Assembly (NCBI RefSeq): GCF_001704115.1 | Contig: NZ_CP016895.1 | Coordinates: 3,162,001 to 3,226,000, forward strand | Direction of reading: 5' to 3' | DNA length: 64,000 nt | Origin: Acinetobacter larvae | Lineage (GTDB): Bacteria; Pseudomonadota; Gammaproteobacteria; Pseudomonadales; Moraxellaceae | Part shown: piece after piece, positions 18,730 through 27,059 of the stretch | Numbering within the stretch: position 1 is the first letter of the stretch | Layout: the number at the start of each line of letters is the position of its first letter | The notes under the pieces: generated by a model | Databases searched by the model: none | What the model saw: only the letters and a program-made list of their open reading frames with translations | Told to the model about the DNA's origin: nothing | Program-made: the position numbers and the translations under genes

Positions 18730-20543
18730 TGATGAGTTTTTTTAATTTTTGGCAAACCCATACGCCGATCATTGGCATTTTAATTCCTGCAGTTACCGCC
18801 TTTCTTTTGGTGTTATTGGGTAACCCGGGTTCAGGTTCCTTATCGCATGACTGGCGTCAACCTTGGCGGCGTAGCATTAGCATGTTATCGGTACTACTGG
18901 GGTTGTGCACCGCCATTGCCTATTTGCTACAGGCCAATAACGGTCAGATTATCGTTTATCAACTCAGTGAATGGCGCGCGCCTTTTGGCATTGTGCTGGT
19001 GCTCGATCGACTCTCTGCCATGATGCTGCTGCTCACCTATAGCTTAGCGACAATTTTAATTTGGTTTGCCTGCAAACAATGGGATGAACGTGGTCGCTAT
19101 TTTCATGCCATGGTACATTTTTTACTGATGGGTTTAAGCGGTGCTTTCCTCACTGGCGATTTATTTAACCTATTTGTATTTTTTGAAATTTTGCTCATGG
19201 CATCCTATGTGTTGCTGCTGCATGGTCAAGGCAAGGCCCGTTTTCAGTTGGGCATTCACTATGTCACCATTAACTTATTGGCATCGGCCTTATTTCTCAT
19301 TGGCTTGGGTCTAGTCTACAGCAGTGTCGGCAGTCTCAATATGAGCGATGTTGCACGTATTATCAGCACACTTCCTCCCGATCAACAACGTTTGGCAAGT
19401 GCCGGTGGTTTATTATTATTTGTGGTCTTCGGCATCAAAGCAGCCATGCTTCCTGTCGGTTTTTGGTTGCCCAAAACCTATGCCGTTGCCACTACACCGG
19501 TTGCGGCATTATTTACCATCATGACCAAAGTCGGAATCTATGCCATCTTAAGGGTCAATGGTACTGTATTTGTCGACAGTCAGAGTCAACAAATTTTGGC
19601 GCAATGGCTATTGCCCATCGGCTTAATGACCACTTTATATGGTGCAGTGGCAGCATTAGCCAGTGACCGTTTACGCCGCTTTACTGGCTTTATGGTATTG
19701 TCCTCCATCGGCACCATTTTGGTTGCAATCGCCCTAATGAACAGTAATGCCTGGGCAGGTGCGCTGTATTATTTGGTCCACAGTACCCTCATCGCAGCAG
19801 CACTGTATTTACTCTGTGGTTGGGTAACATCGCAACGCGGTGAATTGAAAGACCATTTAAAAATTGCACCACAAATGAAACAACAATTTGCGGTTTCCAT
19901 GAGCTTTTTCATCATTGCCTTAATGATGGCCGGTCTACCGCCACTCAGCGGTTTCTTTGGCAAGATCATGATCTTACAAGCAACCATGCACAACTCAGCC
20001 CAAGCATGGGTCATTGCTGTCATCTTATTGGTCAGTCTCATCAGTATAATCGGCTTTAGCCGTGTGGGTTTGATCTTATTCTGGAAAGCAGAAAAACCGG
20101 AAACCGACCCGAAACAAGAGGCATATAGCAGCTACCAAGTACTGCCCAATCGTGCTCCACCACGCAATGACCATAGTATTTATTTATTGCTCAGTTTATT
20201 GGTTGCCTATGTTGTTTTTGCTGCCCCCATCACAAGTTATGTCGAACAAACTGCCGAACAGCTTTTTGATCAAAAAGCTTATCAGCAAGCGATTCTCACC
20301 CAAGATGCGCAAGGGCAAAATATTAGTGTACAGCCTTTTGATCCACTCTATGTGCCTGAAACCAAATATACTGGAGAAGCTGAAGATCCTTTAGCCTACA
20401 CCATTCCAGCCATTATTAGCCCACAAACGCTCAAGGGTGAACACATTACTGAACATAAATGGCGACTTACACAACAAGCGACGCCCGCCATAGATGAACT
20501 AGATGCAAGTCGCAGTATTGGAGCCCGCAATCATGAGCAATAA
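18726..20543 (+). CDS. mrpD: Mrp antiporter subunit D
   Basis: NuoN/NuoM-like proton-channel subunit, 605 residues and about 14 helices. FFEILLMASYVLLLHGQG holds the conserved membrane Glu. FGIKAAMLPVGFWLPKTYA and TPVAALFTIMTKVGIYA hold the channel lysines, and YLVHSTLIAAALYLLCG and GLPPLSGFFGKIMIL follow. The C-terminal ~120 residues form a hydrophilic extension after the last helix, longer than in many MrpD proteins. It overlaps mrpC by four bases and mrpE by 11 bases. Confidence 0.94.
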   Translation: MMMSFFNFWQTHTPIIGILIPAVTAFLLVLLGNPGSGSLSHDWRQPWRRSISMLSVLLGLCTAIAYLLQANNGQIIVYQLSEWRAPFGIVLVLDRLSAMMLLLTYSLATILIWFACKQWDERGRYFHAMVHFLLMGLSGAFLTGDLFNLFVFFEILLMASYVLLLHGQGKARFQLGIHYVTINLLASALFLIGLGLVYSSVGSLNMSDVARIISTLPPDQQRLASAGGLLLFVVFGIKAAMLPVGFWLPKTYAVATTPVAALFTIMTKVGIYAILRVNGTVFVDSQSQQILAQWLLPIGLMTTLYGAVAALASDRLRRFTGFMVLSSIGTILVAIALMNSNAWAGALYYLVHSTLIAAALYLLCGWVTSQRGELKDHLKIAPQMKQQFAVSMSFFIIALMMAGLPPLSGFFGKIMILQATMHNSAQAWVIAVILLVSLISIIGFSRVGLILFWKAEKPETDPKQEAYSSYQVLPNRAPPRNDHSIYLLLSLLVAYVVFAAPITSYVEQTAEQLFDQKAYQQAILTQDAQGQNISVQPFDPLYVPETKYTGEAEDPLAYTIPAIISPQTLKGEHITEHKWRLTQQATPAIDELDASRSIGARNHEQ

Positions 20544-21060
20544 AAACGGCTTTTTCGCGCGTTGCCTACCACATCCCTTTGTATCGGCTTGGATTGCTTT
20601 GGTTTGGTTGATGCTATCACATAGCGCAACTTTTTATGATATCAGCGTTGCGGGACTGCTCGGTCTTTGTATTCCCAAGCTGATTCAACCTTTTCTGATC
20701 AAAACCCAAGTCAATAGCTGGTCTTTGGCGCTACGGCTATTCTTTGTGGTGTTATGGGATATTATTTTATGCAATATCCAAGTCGCCAAACAAATTCTCG
20801 GTCCCACACATGCGCTGCAGCCAAAATGGTATCGTGTTCCACTGGATAGCGATCATGAATACGTCAACACCTTATTGGCAATGATCATCACCACAACGCC
20901 AGGTACAGTGAGTGCCGGGATTGATCAGGAGCGGGGTGATATTTTAGTGCATGCACTGAACAGCGATGATACCGAACAAGATATTCGAGACATTAAACAA
21001 CGTTATGAACAGCCGTTAATGGCAATCTTTAACGTCAAACCGCAGGAGAATGGCGCATGA
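20533..21060 (+). CDS. mrpE: Mrp antiporter subunit E
   Basis: A 175-residue membrane subunit required for assembly and activity in Mrp systems. The family patterns are two N-terminal helices, the DIILCNIQVAKQILGP segment, and the soluble stretch NTLLAMIITTTPGTVSAGID followed by ILVHALN. The ATG at 20533 lies inside the end of mrpD and gives the expected length; the frame is open further upstream but without family similarity. Its stop overlaps the mrpF start. Confidence 0.92.
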   Translation: MSNKNGFFARCLPHPFVSAWIALVWLMLSHSATFYDISVAGLLGLCIPKLIQPFLIKTQVNSWSLALRLFFVVLWDIILCNIQVAKQILGPTHALQPKWYRVPLDSDHEYVNTLLAMIITTTPGTVSAGIDQERGDILVHALNSDDTEQDIRDIKQRYEQPLMAIFNVKPQENGA

Positions 21061-21329
21061 TTTTAAAGTATGCTCTTGGGATTAGTCTGCTGATGGTGAC
21101 TTTATCAATGTTTATGTGCTTGATTCGTTTAATCAAGGGCCCTTCTATTGTCGACCGTCTCTTGGCTTTGGATACCTTATTTTTAAACGCCACCTGTTTA
21201 ATGATCATTCTTGGTATTTATTGGGCAACGACCTCTATTTTTGAGGGTGCTTTATTGGTTGCCATGCTTGGTTTTGTATCCACAGCTGCACTCGCCCGCT
21301 ATTTTACTAGCGGTCATGTCATCGATTAG
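21057..21329 (+). CDS. mrpF: Mrp antiporter subunit F
   Basis: A 90-residue membrane subunit with three helices. The conserved core FMCLIRLIKGPSIVDRLLALD, followed by the Glu-containing helix (IFEGALLVAMLGFVSTAAL), identifies MrpF/MnhF. It overlaps mrpE by four bases and precedes mrpG by nine, all in one operon. Confidence 0.93.
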   Translation: MILKYALGISLLMVTLSMFMCLIRLIKGPSIVDRLLALDTLFLNATCLMIILGIYWATTSIFEGALLVAMLGFVSTAALARYFTSGHVID

Positions 21330-21338
21330 GAGGCTCTG

Positions 21339-21722
21339 ATGGATATTCTCATGCAAATCTTGGTCAGCATTTTCTTACTGATTGGTGCTTTCTTTACAGT
21401 CGTCGGGTCAATTGGCATGCTAAAACTCCCCGATCTCTTTATGCGGCTCCATGCACCCACCAAGTCAAGTACTTTAGGGTTGGGAAGTTTTTTAATTGCA
21501 GCACTCATTTATGCTGCATTTCAAGGACGTTTTGGCTTTGCTGAATTGATCATTACCTTTTTAGCATTTATTACTGCGCCAGTCTCTGCCAACTTGATTG
21601 CACAAGCAGCCATCCACTTGCGTTTACGTTCTTTAAGTGGTGATGTACCGGAATCTATTGAGCGTCGACTCCCTTGGCAACGCCATCGAAAAATTAAAAT
21701 TTTTAAAGATGATGATCTCTAA
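21339..21722 (+). CDS. mrpG: Mrp antiporter subunit G
   Basis: Last subunit of the operon: 127 residues, three helices and a basic C-terminal tail. The diagnostic stretch is GSIGMLKLPDLFMRLHAPTK, then STLGLGSFLIAALIY, with ITAPVSANLIAQAA in the last helix. AGGAGG precedes the ATG at a good distance. A strong bidirectional hairpin ends the operon about 110 bases on. Confidence 0.94.
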   Translation: MDILMQILVSIFLLIGAFFTVVGSIGMLKLPDLFMRLHAPTKSSTLGLGSFLIAALIYAAFQGRFGFAELIITFLAFITAPVSANLIAQAAIHLRLRSLSGDVPESIERRLPWQRHRKIKIFKDDDL

Positions 21723-21828
21723 AGCAGAATGGATTAAAAAATCTACAAGATGCTGCGAACACGATCAGAAAGCGTCTCAGAAGCCGTATGAGTGTAATGG
21801 CATAATAAATCTAGCAAGTTCATCCCAA

Positions 21829-21860
21829 AAAAATGTCGTGCCCTAAAGCACGACATTTTT
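21829..21860. terminator. Bidirectional terminator between mrpG and the DHA2 exporter gene
   Basis: AAAAATGTCGTGC and GCACGACATTTTT form a perfect 13-bp stem with the loop cctaaa. The A and T tracts on either side make it work for the plus-strand mrp operon and for the minus-strand exporter, which ends at 21899. Confidence 0.9.
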
Positions 21861-21898
21861 ACTCGCTTGTAGATACTCACTGGGTTGGATCGATGTAC

Positions 21899-23269
21899 CT
21901 AACGATGACGCACAAAGCAGATAGCAAGTAAAAATAACGCCCCCATCAATAACACAGCGGCATGAAAAGCCAGTAGCTCAGCATGTTGTGCGCTATCGCC
22001 ATGTTGTTGCGCCAAAGCGGCAATCATGGTCATGCCGGTACCCAACACAGCGATGCCCATGGTCATCCCCAATTGGCGTAAGGTATTGAGTATCGCTGCA
22101 GCGAAATTACCATCTTCCGCATCAACACTGCTCATAATTAAGGTACTTGAGCCTGGTACAATGAGTCCCACACCAATCCCCATCAAAGCACCACAAACAA
22201 TAAATAATGCCAAGCTTGAATCGGCCTGAAAACTATACATTGCCAATAATGCTAAACCGGAAATCGCCAAACCAATTTTTAACAAATGCGCTACGGCAAA
22301 ACGTTGATGCAATTTGGCAAAAGCGATCGATACCACAGCTTGGGTTAAAAATTGCGGTGCAATCAGCCAGCCAGTTTGGGCAGCGCTTAATTGCACTTGA
22401 TTTTGATAAAACAGTGCAAAAACAAATAGTGAACTATAACCGGCAAATCCCAAGATAAAAGAAATGGCGTTATAGGCTAAAAAACGCTTATTTTTAAATA
22501 AATGATTTGGAATCAAAGGATGCTGCGCATGTTTTTGACGCCATGCAAAGGCCATCGTTGCAGCCACAAACAATAAGATACAGAGCAATAGCCAATGCCC
22601 CCAATGTGCTTGTTGCAAAGCGATGATGCTATAGGTCAATGTTGCTACAGCTGCTGCACTATAGAGTAAGCCTAAATAGTCAAAAGGTACGCTGCTTGTT
22701 TCTCGATCCACCTCAATCCCACAATAACCAAGATAGAGCGTCAATAGACCAACTGGAAGATTGAGCCAAAAAATACTTTGCCAGCCAAAATGATGCACCA
22801 TCAGCCCGCCCATTAAGGGACCGACAATCAACGAAAAAGCACTAAAGGAGCTCCAACGTCCGATTTCTCTTGCCTTATCTTGTGGTTGCTGAAAATGATG
22901 GGCAATAATCGCCAGCGCCAAAGGAATCAGCACAGCACCCGCAACACCTTGTACCAGACGTCCAATAATCAACAGACTGAAATTGCTTGCGAGCGCACAG
23001 ATCACTGAACCCATGATAAAAATCACGACCCCAAGTAACCATAAGTTTTTGCGTCCAATACGCTGACTGACCGCACCAACTGCCAGCATCAAACTCGATA
23101 AACTCAATGCATAACTGTCAATGACCCACTGTAAATCTGCCATATCACTATGAAATTCATCCTGAATACTCCCTAGTGCAAGGTTGACACTACTTAAATC
23201 GACCAGACAGAGAAAGGTACTGATATACAGCGCCGCGATAAGATAAATCGGCTTATGGCTCGCTTTCAT
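21899..23269 (-). CDS. DHA2-family MFS exporter (EmrB/QacA-like)
   Basis: A 456-residue inner membrane exporter with about 14 helices. DHA2 features include STFLCLVDLSSVNLALGSI in helix 1 (with the membrane Asp), LQWVIDSYALSLSSLMLAVG, SQRIGRKNLWLLG, and the antiporter motif RLVQGVAGAVLIPLALAII in helix 5. It diverges from the iron transporter operon. The shared promoter region holds a large palindrome and a Fur-like box covering this gene's -10, so iron- and TetR-dependent expression is expected. GGTGGAG lies just before the ATG. In this context it may export a siderophore, its breakdown product or a toxic compound (inference). Confidence 0.87.
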   Translation of the reverse strand: MKASHKPIYLIAALYISTFLCLVDLSSVNLALGSIQDEFHSDMADLQWVIDSYALSLSSLMLAVGAVSQRIGRKNLWLLGVVIFIMGSVICALASNFSLLIIGRLVQGVAGAVLIPLALAIIAHHFQQPQDKAREIGRWSSFSAFSLIVGPLMGGLMVHHFGWQSIFWLNLPVGLLTLYLGYCGIEVDRETSSVPFDYLGLLYSAAAVATLTYSIIALQQAHWGHWLLLCILLFVAATMAFAWRQKHAQHPLIPNHLFKNKRFLAYNAISFILGFAGYSSLFVFALFYQNQVQLSAAQTGWLIAPQFLTQAVVSIAFAKLHQRFAVAHLLKIGLAISGLALLAMYSFQADSSLALFIVCGALMGIGVGLIVPGSSTLIMSSVDAEDGNFAAAILNTLRQLGMTMGIAVLGTGMTMIAALAQQHGDSAQHAELLAFHAAVLLMGALFLLAICFVRHR

Positions 23270-23285
23270 GCTCCACCTTATATAT

Positions 23286-23304
23286 TCAAATGAGAATCAT
23301 TATA
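23286..23304. promoter_or_regulatory. Fur-box-like site in the divergent exporter/iron-transporter promoter
   Basis: The core AATGAGAATCATTATA agrees with the Fur consensus (GATAATGATAATCATTATC) at 14 of 19 positions over this window. It covers the -10 and start region of the leftward exporter promoter and lies just upstream of the rightward -35. Iron-bound Fur would be expected to repress at least the exporter. Confidence 0.7.
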
Positions 23305-23340
23305 TTACTTATTGACCGACGGTCGGTCAATAAGTATGAT
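23302..23340. promoter_or_regulatory. Divergent overlapping promoters built on a 31-bp palindrome (probable TetR operator)
   Basis: The palindrome runs 23306-23336: 15 bases, a centre G at 23321, then the exact reverse complement. Its core is GACCGAC-G-GTCGGTC. Each arm supplies a TTGACC -35 box. Rightward: TTGACC 23312-23317, 17-base spacer, TATGAT 23335-23340. Leftward: TTGACC (complement of 23325-23330), 17-base spacer, TAATAT (complement of 23302-23307). A bound repressor would block both promoters. The same core recurs at 29324-29338 before the receptor gene. The TetR protein at 26.4 kb is the obvious candidate. Confidence 0.75.
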
Positions 23341-23416
23341 GCAATACTGAAATACAGCGCATGCTTCCATCAAGAGCAACCCTTTATCTTCATCACTGAC
23401 AGCCTTTATACGCATT

Positions 23417-24559
23417 ATGAAAAAACTCGCCTTTCTGCTTTATCTCTATGTCCTGTTGTGCAGTACAACAGCTTGGACACAACAGCAGTTTCAAGCATTC
23501 ATGCTACAAGATCTCGCAAAACAACAAATCCAGATCAAACGACCTATCGAAAAAGTAATTTTAGCCAATGGTAACTTGGCCTATGCCGTTGCCCTCATCA
23601 ACCCGACTACAAATCCCTTTCAACGTATTCTAGCCTGGGGCGATGGCTTTAAAGTATCGGACTATACTGGATACCAAGCTTATCAACGGCGTTTTCCGGC
23701 ATTGTCATCCATTTATACCTTTAAAGACAATGATGTCAGCAGCGTCAATCTAGAAAAAATTATTTCACTGCGTCCAGATGTCGTGGTGTTCAACCTCAGT
23801 AGTAAGTCCACGGTCGATGCCTCGAAATTTCCATCGACACTCAGCAAGTTAGGTATTGCAATCGTCTATGTCGATTTTAGTTTAGACAGTGCCAATAACA
23901 CTGCACCAAGTATTGCCATCTTAGGGCAAATTTTTCAACAAAATGACAAAGCCAAACGCTTCAATCAATTTCGTCAACAGCAGATAGATTTGGTAATGCA
24001 AACAATCAAAAAAATACCAGCACAGCATAAACGCCCACAAGTTTTTATTGAACGTGCCGCCGGATTGTATGATGAATGTTGTCTATCTTATGGGCGACAT
24101 AATCTCGGACGGTTGATCCATCAACTCGGCGCAGACAATATTGCTGAACGTTGGATCAAAGGCTATGGCATGGTGCATCCAGAACAGCTCATGACCAGCC
24201 ATCCAGATCTCATCATCATGACTGGTGCGGATTGGAAATACTATTCGCCCTATGGGCAATGGATCAATCTTGGACCGGGTATCGATATTTCTAAAAGTCG
24301 TCGCAGTATGTTGGGCTTGTTACAACGCCCAGCTTATAAATATCTCACGGCAGTTAAACAACAACGTGTTTATGCTCTCTGGCATCCATTCTATGACAGC
24401 CCCTATCAATTTATTGCAATGCAACAAATTGCCAAATGGCTCTACCCCGATATTTTTAAAGATCTCAATCCTGAACAGAACTTCCAAAAACTGCATCATC
24501 AGTTCCTGCCCATTCCGTATCAAGCAGGTTATTGGTTCAATATGGACAAAAATTCATGA
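23417..24559 (+). CDS. Periplasmic iron-compound ABC transporter binding protein
   Basis: A 380-residue substrate-binding protein of the FepB/FhuD/BtuF type. Residues 1-20 form a signal peptide (KKLAFLLYLYVLLCSTTAW). The periplasmic binding pattern follows: a first lobe with ALSSIYTFKDNDVSSVNLE and LRPDVVVFNL, and a second lobe with HPEQLMTSHPDLIIMTGADW and QRVYALWHPFYDSPYQF. An unusual YDECCLSYGRHNLGRL stretch with adjacent Cys lies near residue 218. It is first in a three-gene operon, about 70 bases from the predicted TATGAT promoter. It probably binds a ferric siderophore, given the adjacent hydroxamate-type receptor (inference). Confidence 0.85.
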   Translation: MKKLAFLLYLYVLLCSTTAWTQQQFQAFMLQDLAKQQIQIKRPIEKVILANGNLAYAVALINPTTNPFQRILAWGDGFKVSDYTGYQAYQRRFPALSSIYTFKDNDVSSVNLEKIISLRPDVVVFNLSSKSTVDASKFPSTLSKLGIAIVYVDFSLDSANNTAPSIAILGQIFQQNDKAKRFNQFRQQQIDLVMQTIKKIPAQHKRPQVFIERAAGLYDECCLSYGRHNLGRLIHQLGADNIAERWIKGYGMVHPEQLMTSHPDLIIMTGADWKYYSPYGQWINLGPGIDISKSRRSMLGLLQRPAYKYLTAVKQQRVYALWHPFYDSPYQFIAMQQIAKWLYPDIFKDLNPEQNFQKLHHQFLPIPYQAGYWFNMDKNS

Positions 24560-25581
24560 GTCATCATTATCAAAAATTAGTGCACCGCCGCTTAATCATC
24601 TTGCTGCTATTGGCACTGATCACCTTATTGGCATTTATGGCTGAATTGGCACTCGGTCCTGCCAACTACAGTCTAGGGGCAATCAGCCGCGCCCTATTGG
24701 GACAATCTTCAGACCAAGCCTTAAATATGGTGCTTTGGGATATTCGTTTACCCATAGCCCTAACCGCAGTCTTGGTCGGAGCCAGTCTGTCTATTGCGGG
24801 CTTACAAATGCAGACGGTCCTCAATAACCCCCTTGCCAGCCCATTTACCCTCGGGCTTTCTTCTGCCGCAAGTTTTGGTGCGGCACTCACCATTGTACTG
24901 GGCATTAGTTTCTTGCCTGAGCAATGGTTGGTGTATGCGGTATCGGTAAATGCTTTTTTATGTAGCATGTTGGCAGCAGCTTTCATTTACTATTTTAGTC
25001 AACGTCATCAAGCCAGTACCGAAATGATTGTGTTACTCGGCACCAGTTTGGTATTTACCTTTAGTGCCCTCACCGATGCGCTACAGTATATTTCACCAGA
25101 ACAGGCAATCTCTGCCGTAGTATTTTGGAATATGGGCAGCCTTGCACGAACCAATTGGGTCAAACTAGCCATTGTTGCGCTCTGCTTTATCAGTTGTTTT
25201 TGCGTATTTGCTCGTCAATCATGGGCACTAACTGCACTGAAGCTGGGCAATAACCGCGCCAAAAGCTTTGGCATCTCTGTAGCAAGTCTACGTTTACAAG
25301 GGATTTTATTGAGCAGTGTTTTGGCTGCTTGCTGTGTAGCCTTTGTTGGCGTGATTGGTTTTGTCGGGCTGATTGGCCCTCATATTGCCCGTCTATTGGT
25401 TGGCGATGATCAACGTTTTTTATTGCCTGCTTCAGCTTTATCTGGCGCACTTTTACTCTCTTGTGCATCTGTTGCCAGCAAAACCTTAGTCACAGGGCAA
25501 AGTATTCCGATTGGTATTGTCACCGCCTTTGTCGGTGTTCCTTTATTTCTTATTTTGATCGTGCGAGCAGTTAAATTATGA
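24556..25581 (+). CDS. FecCD-family iron ABC transporter permease
   Basis: A 341-residue inner membrane permease with about ten helices, BtuC/FecCD fold. Family motifs: DIRLPIALTAVLVGASLSIAG, LQMQTVLNNPLASPFTLGLSS, and GFVGLIGPHIARLLVGDDQR, which holds the ATPase-coupling loop. ATG 24556 overlaps the binding-protein stop (ATGA), indicating translational coupling; the frame is open upstream to 24532. It probably works as a homodimer because only one permease gene is present. Confidence 0.92.
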   Translation: MSHHYQKLVHRRLIILLLLALITLLAFMAELALGPANYSLGAISRALLGQSSDQALNMVLWDIRLPIALTAVLVGASLSIAGLQMQTVLNNPLASPFTLGLSSAASFGAALTIVLGISFLPEQWLVYAVSVNAFLCSMLAAAFIYYFSQRHQASTEMIVLLGTSLVFTFSALTDALQYISPEQAISAVVFWNMGSLARTNWVKLAIVALCFISCFCVFARQSWALTALKLGNNRAKSFGISVASLRLQGILLSSVLAACCVAFVGVIGFVGLIGPHIARLLVGDDQRFLLPASALSGALLLSCASVASKTLVTGQSIPIGIVTAFVGVPLFLILIVRAVKL

Positions 25582-26348
25582 GTCATTTAATTCTTCAAGC
25601 CGTCGATGCACACTATGCCAATAAAAAAATTTTGCAACAGATCGACCTCGGTCCACTGGCAGCGGGACAATTACATGTCTTACTGGGTGCCAATGCTGCG
25701 GGTAAATCAACCTTATTAAAACGTATTTATGGTGAGTTAACAGGTCATGGGGAGATTTTTTGGGGCGCACAGTCCATATCTAAGTTAAAAAAAGAACACC
25801 CTCTTTTTCCGCGCTATGTGCCACAAGATACCCAAATGAACTCCAGCATGACAGTGTTTGAAGCAATCCTCATTCCACTCAAACAATCTGGTGCTTGGCA
25901 AGTTTCTGATGCAGATATGCGCAGCATCGATCAACTCATGCAACAACTCGCCATTGCACATTTAGCCGCACGGAAAATTCAACATCTCAGCGGTGGGCAA
26001 CGACAATTGGTTGCCATTGCACAAGCCCTCATCTGCCAGCCAAAAATTTTATTATTGGATGAACCGACCAGCGCCTTAGACTTACACCATCAATTTGAGT
26101 TATTACGCTTACTCAAACAGATCGCCAAAGCACAACAGATCTGTATCTTGACCATTTTGCATGATATCAATTTGGCTTTGAACTTTGCAGATAGCCTTAG
26201 TGTACTCCACCAAGGCGAAATCTATGCCAGCGGTACCCCACAACAGGTGATCACGCCTCAAATGCTTGCCGATGTGTATCGAGTACGCGCCCATTTGCTA
26301 CATAGCCACCACCAACAAGCCGTGGTGGTGGTCGAGGCTGCACTTTAA
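25578..26348 (+). CDS. Iron-compound ABC transporter ATPase (FepC/FhuC type)
   Basis: A 256-residue ATPase that powers uptake with the preceding permease. Walker A is GANAAGKSTLLKR, the Q-loop region is YVPQDTQM, the signature is LSGGQRQLVAIAQAL, Walker B is [13 protein letters not shown], and the switch His is in LTILHDINLAL. All catalytic residues are intact. It overlaps the permease stop by four bases. It ends two bases before the convergent tetR stop, so read-through would be antisense to tetR. Confidence 0.94.
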   Translation: MSHLILQAVDAHYANKKILQQIDLGPLAAGQLHVLLGANAAGKSTLLKRIYGELTGHGEIFWGAQSISKLKKEHPLFPRYVPQDTQMNSSMTVFEAILIPLKQSGAWQVSDADMRSIDQLMQQLAIAHLAARKIQHLSGGQRQLVAIAQALICQPKILLLDEPTSALDLHHQFELLRLLKQIAKAQQICILTILHDINLALNFADSLSVLHQGEIYASGTPQQVITPQMLADVYRVRAHLLHSHHQQAVVVVEAAL

Positions 26349-26350
26349 CA

Positions 26351-26965
26351 CTATTCAGCGCGCAGCATATTTAAATACTGCTGCGCGATGTGCTCTGAAA
26401 AGTCAGAAATATCTTTCAGTTGATTGGCAATCGCTTCATCGGCAACACCATGTACCCCGCAGTAAATCAAGAGCGCGGTTAAATGAGGTTGCTCAAGCCG
26501 CCAGATTCCAGCCTGCTCCCCCCCAGTTAAAATTCCAAGCAATTGCTCAACCACCATATTTTTTTCATTATTTTTGCGTTCATGATGATGCACCCCAAAA
26601 ACAATATCATGCACAGGATAGCTGTCTAAATAAGTCTGAATATTGGCAGAGACCCAAACTTTGAATTGGCTCACCCAATCCTCTGGGTCACATTGCGCAA
26701 CGGCTTGATCTAAAGCTTCAATAAAATAATCGATATAACGCTTTTTTAAGGCTTCAATAATATGCTGCTTAGACTCAAAATAGTGATAGAACGTACCTTT
26801 GGCAACACCCACACTGGCAATAATTTCGCTGATGGTGGTTGCCTCAACCCCTTTTTCTAAAAATAACGTTTGCGCGGCATTCATGAGCTCATCAATACGA
26901 ACTTCTGCTGGCTTAGTGCGTCTTTGGCGCGTCTTGGCGGAGGCGATTTGAGATTGAGATGACAT
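26351..26965 (-). CDS. TetR-family transcriptional regulator
   Basis: A 204-residue repressor with an N-terminal helix-turn-helix (about residues 20-65: LMNAAQTLFLEKGVEATTIS, then IASVGVAKGTFYHYFESKQH) and a C-terminal ligand-binding domain. ATG 26965 is preferred because GGGG precedes it closely and the predicted promoter (-10 at 26998-27003) would leave almost no leader for the upstream TTG at 26989. The gene lies between the iron ABC operon and the TonB receptor. GACCGAC-N-GTCGGTC palindromes occur in the promoters of both flanking units, so it probably represses them. Its own promoter lacks that motif. Confidence 0.9.
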   Translation of the reverse strand: MSSQSQIASAKTRQRRTKPAEVRIDELMNAAQTLFLEKGVEATTISEIIASVGVAKGTFYHYFESKQHIIEALKKRYIDYFIEALDQAVAQCDPEDWVSQFKVWVSANIQTYLDSYPVHDIVFGVHHHERKNNEKNMVVEQLLGILTGGEQAGIWRLEQPHLTALLIYCGVHGVADEAIANQLKDISDFSEHIAQQYLNMLRAE

Positions 26966-26997
26966 ATAGCCCCATTTATTTTCATACAATGTGGCTC

Positions 26998-27026
26998 ATT
27001 ATAGGTCAGCCCCACCCGATTCACAA
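26998..27026 (-). promoter_or_regulatory. tetR promoter
   Basis: On the minus strand, TTGTGA (27021-27026) and TATAAT (26998-27003) are separated by 17 bases, close to the sigma-70 consensus. The spacer overlaps one arm of the hairpin after the receptor gene. No GACCGAC-type operator is present. Confidence 0.65.
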
Positions 27027-27051
27027 TTTACATGCATGCACGGTGGGGCTG
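27007..27051 (-). terminator. Hairpin after the receptor gene
   Basis: CAGCCCCACC and GGTGGGGCTG form a 10-bp GC-rich stem around a 25-base loop that itself contains the palindrome TGCATGCA. It starts nine bases after the receptor stop. A U-tract is lacking, so it may stabilise the mRNA end or, as it overlaps the tetR promoter, act as a regulatory site. Confidence 0.45.
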
Positions 27052-27059
27052 TATTGGCT

